A stretch of 64,000 nucleotides of DNA from Gnomoniopsis sp. IMI 355080. Its lineage: Eukaryota; Ascomycota; Sordariomycetes; Diaporthales; Gnomoniaceae. Below, piece by piece: positions 61,578 through 64,000 of this stretch (its first letter is position 1; each line of letters opens with the position of its first letter). Location of the stretch: assembly GCA_027946555.1 (NCBI GenBank), contig JAPEVC010000040.1, forward strand, positions 1 to 64,000. The letters run 5' to 3'. The position numbers were made by a program, and so were the translations under genes. The notes under the pieces were generated by a model. It did no database searches. It was not told where the DNA came from and was given only the letters and a program-made list of their open reading frames with translations.

Positions 61578-62585
61578 AGCCCACACTCGATCGAAGGGAT
61601 AGTTGAGTTGCTGTCAGTGGGGCGTGGGACGAGGAAATAAAGTGCACACCATACGGCGAATCTTCAGTTAATAGGAGAAGTTGTGGCATCACACTGATTC
61701 AGCGTGTGAGCCTGTGGGTATCGCATCTCCCCCGAGTTCCGATTCGAGATCTGGCCCGTGGAGGTCGGTGGGTGAGGACGACAACCATCAGTCAGTTGTG
61801 ACATATCGAAGGAGGACGGAAGAATCCACATGGCCCACAATACGCAGATTCATACGAGGAAGACTCCGGCTGAGGGAGGATGAGCAGCTACCAAGAACTG
61901 TACAGCGAAGAAATCGAAGGATAGGGGCTAATGAGGCATGCATCCATTTCCCAAAGTTGCCCTTCGACTGGATTGAGGCCTGCCAAACCGGACGGGAGCG
62001 AGAACCAAACCAAACCCCTTGTCCTGTCGGCCGATACTACGCAGTGTGTTCTTATCACACGTGTCTTGTCGTCGGCTGTGTTCCGTGCTCAGCCCGGCGT
62101 GTCCGGGCTTGCGGGTCGCATCGGGATGAGTCAGCGGCTCGAGATATTGCGAACGTCTCCCGGGCTTCGTTTTCCCACATGAGAAGTGAAAAGACTCGAC
62201 CAAAGAGACCGAACAAAAGGCCAGAAAGTTTGAGATTTGTTCACGAATCGCAGAAATGAACAGCTCCAAACCAGGTCGCACGCTCAGGCCTAGTAGAAGC
62301 GCAAGACGCTGGATTAGGATCCGTGACGAAACATCAAACTCCTTAGTGTGTCGCAAACAGTCGACTCCTGAGCTTCATCCGGGTCCACTTCTGCAACTGT
62401 AGACTCACCACCACCTTTTTGAGGAGTGTACCCAAAATACCAAAACAACTTCTGTTGATGATGCAAACAGGTCGTAGATCATTCTAATTGCTTCATCAGA
62501 GTCTGTTTCATCAACAACGCTAAGCCACACATGCCTGAAGGAGCAGCCTAGAGCCAGCGAGCCCTTCATCCACCATCACATCACG

Positions 62586-64000
62586 ATGGAGGCCACCTCC
62601 GCCAGCAACATCACCACCCCGAGGGGAGCGCCTCTTCCCCTCGATGCGGGTTCCATCTTCGTTCTAGCTGTGACCCTCATCGTCTTCTGTGTGCCTCTTT
62701 TATTTCTCTTTCCGCCCTTCCCGCCGCGCCAAAGCGACGCGCTCGAGGAGACACACACCAAGCTAGGCATCGATCAGGCCAAGTCCAACCTCAAAAACTA
62801 CACGAAAAAGCTGGAAGATGTGTCTTCCAAACCAAGAGAATCAGTTGGAAAGATCGAGTCCCTCTTCGTATACCCCATCAAATCATGCAAAGGCATCGAG
62901 CTGGCCCGCACAAAAGTCATCCCTACCGGACTGGAGTTCGACAGACTCTTCACCTTTGCGCAGCTCAAAAGCCCTTTTCCTGTCTCAGTCGATGGTTCCG
63001 ACAACGAAAAGGCAAAGCAGCACACCTGGGAGTTCATCACCCAGCGCCAGTTCCCCCTTCTTGCCACCGTCGAGATTGAGCTGTGGCAACCGGATCTGGC
63101 CAAGATGAAAGGCTTCCGCGACCTGTCCGCCGGCTCGTCGGACGAAGTCTTCCTGATCGTGCGCTTTCCCTGGCGCCAGGGCGGTTGGCGGGGTCTCTGG
63201 GAGGTATTTGAGGCCAAGTGCCTGCGCGGATGGCGCGGCGTGCCGACCACCGAGGTGTTGTTGCCCGTGGCATTCCCGGACAAGAGCGAGATCACGCGCA
63301 AAGGGTACGAGTTTGAGCCGGTGCGGGTATGGGGGGAAGAGACTGTGGCGCTGAACATGGGCAACGAGCTGCCCGAGGAGCTGCGGCGGTACCTAGGTGT
63401 GAGCAACAAGCTGGCGCTGTTTCGGGTGGACCCGGAGGCGTTGCGCGGGGTGGGCAAGAATGCGCCGGCGGAAGAGGACGCGGGCTATCGCCCTGTTGTG
63501 GGGTTCGCGGATTCAGTGAGTGCTGTTGCAAGTGATTTGGATGAGGCGGCTGGACCAGGGCTGACGGAGGAGGGAAAGTACCCGGTGCATATCATGAATC
63601 TGGCTAGCGTACGGGATCTGGATTCGAAGGTGACCAAGGACAAAGACTTGGAAGAGCTCAGCCCACGGCGCTTCCGGGCGAACATTTTCGGTGAGTTCCT
63701 GGTGCCAGAATTCGGCTTTGGGGGTTTCAAATACGCGTAGCTGACAGTGATACAGTGTCTGGCTTGCCAGCCTACGATGAGGATGATTGGAAAAAGATCA
63801 AGCTCAGGTCAGAAGGGTCCAAGCAGTCGGACGAAGCTGCCTTTCACGTCTCTTGCAGAACCACAAGGTGCAAACTCCCCAATGTCGACCCGGACACTGG
63901 TGTGCGCCATCGCGTGGAGCCTGACAAGACCTTGAGAGTCCAGCGAGCAATCGACGCGGGAGCACCCAAGACGGGATGCTTGGGCATGCAGATGACCCCT
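62586..64000 (+). CDS. Membrane-anchored MOSC-domain (mARC-like) protein, 3' end cut by window
   Basis: Predicted molybdenum-cofactor-binding protein related to mitochondrial amidoxime-reducing component and the MOSC domain of Moco sulfurase; it probably reduces N-hydroxylated compounds. Exon 1 is 62586-63690 and exon 2 runs from 63756 past the window end. The join gives ANIFVSGLPAYDEDDWKKIK. A hydrophobic segment at residues 22-42 (AGSIFVLAVTLIVFCVPLLF) is a likely N-terminal signal anchor. The MOSC N-terminal beta-barrel starts at about residue 88 with IESLFVYPIKSCKGIEL. The MOSC core follows, with the metal-site segment RCKLPNVDPDTG, whose Cys is the expected molybdenum ligand. At least 450 residues are in the window; the C-terminus is missing only because the window ends. 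Confidence 0.92.

Larger units (their letters stand above)
55233..62585. other. 7.3-kb gene-poor divergent region
   Basis: Lies between the Zn2Cys6 factor and the MOSC gene. Many overlapping open frames of 100-190 codons occur on both strands (for example 57303-57722, 58815-59273, 58968-59444, 61681-62259). They overlap one another, lack domains, and several begin with non-ATG codons, so none is called. It holds tandem repeats at 58057-58088 and 58401-58488 and a pyrimidine tract at 61551-61577. It may contain long regulatory sequence or unrecognised noncoding transcripts. Confidence 0.5.

Noticed and set aside
61681..62259. 192-codon plus-strand frame upstream of the MOSC gene
   Set aside because: Starts with TTG, Arg-rich random composition, no domain.

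Overview
The window comes from the nuclear genome of a filamentous ascomycete (Pezizomycotina, most likely Sordariomycetes). Genes are split by short GT-AG introns, nearly all 51-140 nt. Several introns carry a CTGAC/CTAAC-like branch site. The encoded set is typical of ascomycetes: HOG1, AVL9, NMA111, BRO1, EXO70, MCM3, INCENP and a Zn2Cys6 regulator. I recognised no operons, tRNAs, rRNAs, CRISPR arrays or intact transposons. The class-level placement rests on protein resemblance recalled from known families and was not computed.

Layout. 0.5-1.8 kb: HOG1 osmostress MAP kinase (+). 3.0-5.4 kb: AVL9 late-secretory DENN-type protein (-). 7.2-10.8 kb: NMA111 nuclear HtrA-like protease (-). 11.8-12.5 kb: an unrecognised protein with a long charged helix (-). 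13.6-16.3 kb: a large J-domain protein (-). 18.1-22.3 kb: the INCENP/Sli15 subunit of the chromosomal passenger complex (-). 25.0-26.7 kb: a class-III PLP aminotransferase (+). 28.0-30.0 kb: EXO70 exocyst subunit (+). 30-38.4 kb is gene-poor. It holds one candidate 41-residue cysteine-rich microprotein gene at 32.1-32.3 kb (-) and gene-like fragments at 35.7-37.4 kb. 38.5-39.6 kb: a fumarylacetoacetase-family hydrolase (-). 42.2-45.4 kb: BRO1 (+). 46.0-48.8 kb: MCM3 (+), with an MCB-type box in its promoter. 49.2-50.9 kb: a Mak32-like PfkB protein (-) whose usual catalytic Asp is Asn. 52.9-55.2 kb: a Zn2Cys6 transcription factor (-). 55.2-62.6 kb: a 7.3-kb stretch with no supportable gene and several tandem repeats. 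62.6 kb to the end: the 5' part of a membrane-anchored MOSC/mARC-like protein (+).

Functional picture. These are independent housekeeping genes, not a pathway cluster. Membrane traffic is represented three times (AVL9, EXO70, BRO1). Cell division and replication appear twice (INCENP, MCM3). Stress signalling and proteostasis are covered by HOG1, NMA111 and the J protein. Exon joins were worked out by hand from splice consensus, reading frame and family conservation; every multi-exon total comes out divisible by three.

The most novel-looking items are the cysteine-rich microprotein gene, the Asn substitution in the PfkB motif, and a set of introns that are multiples of three and stop-free, including a 360-nt one.
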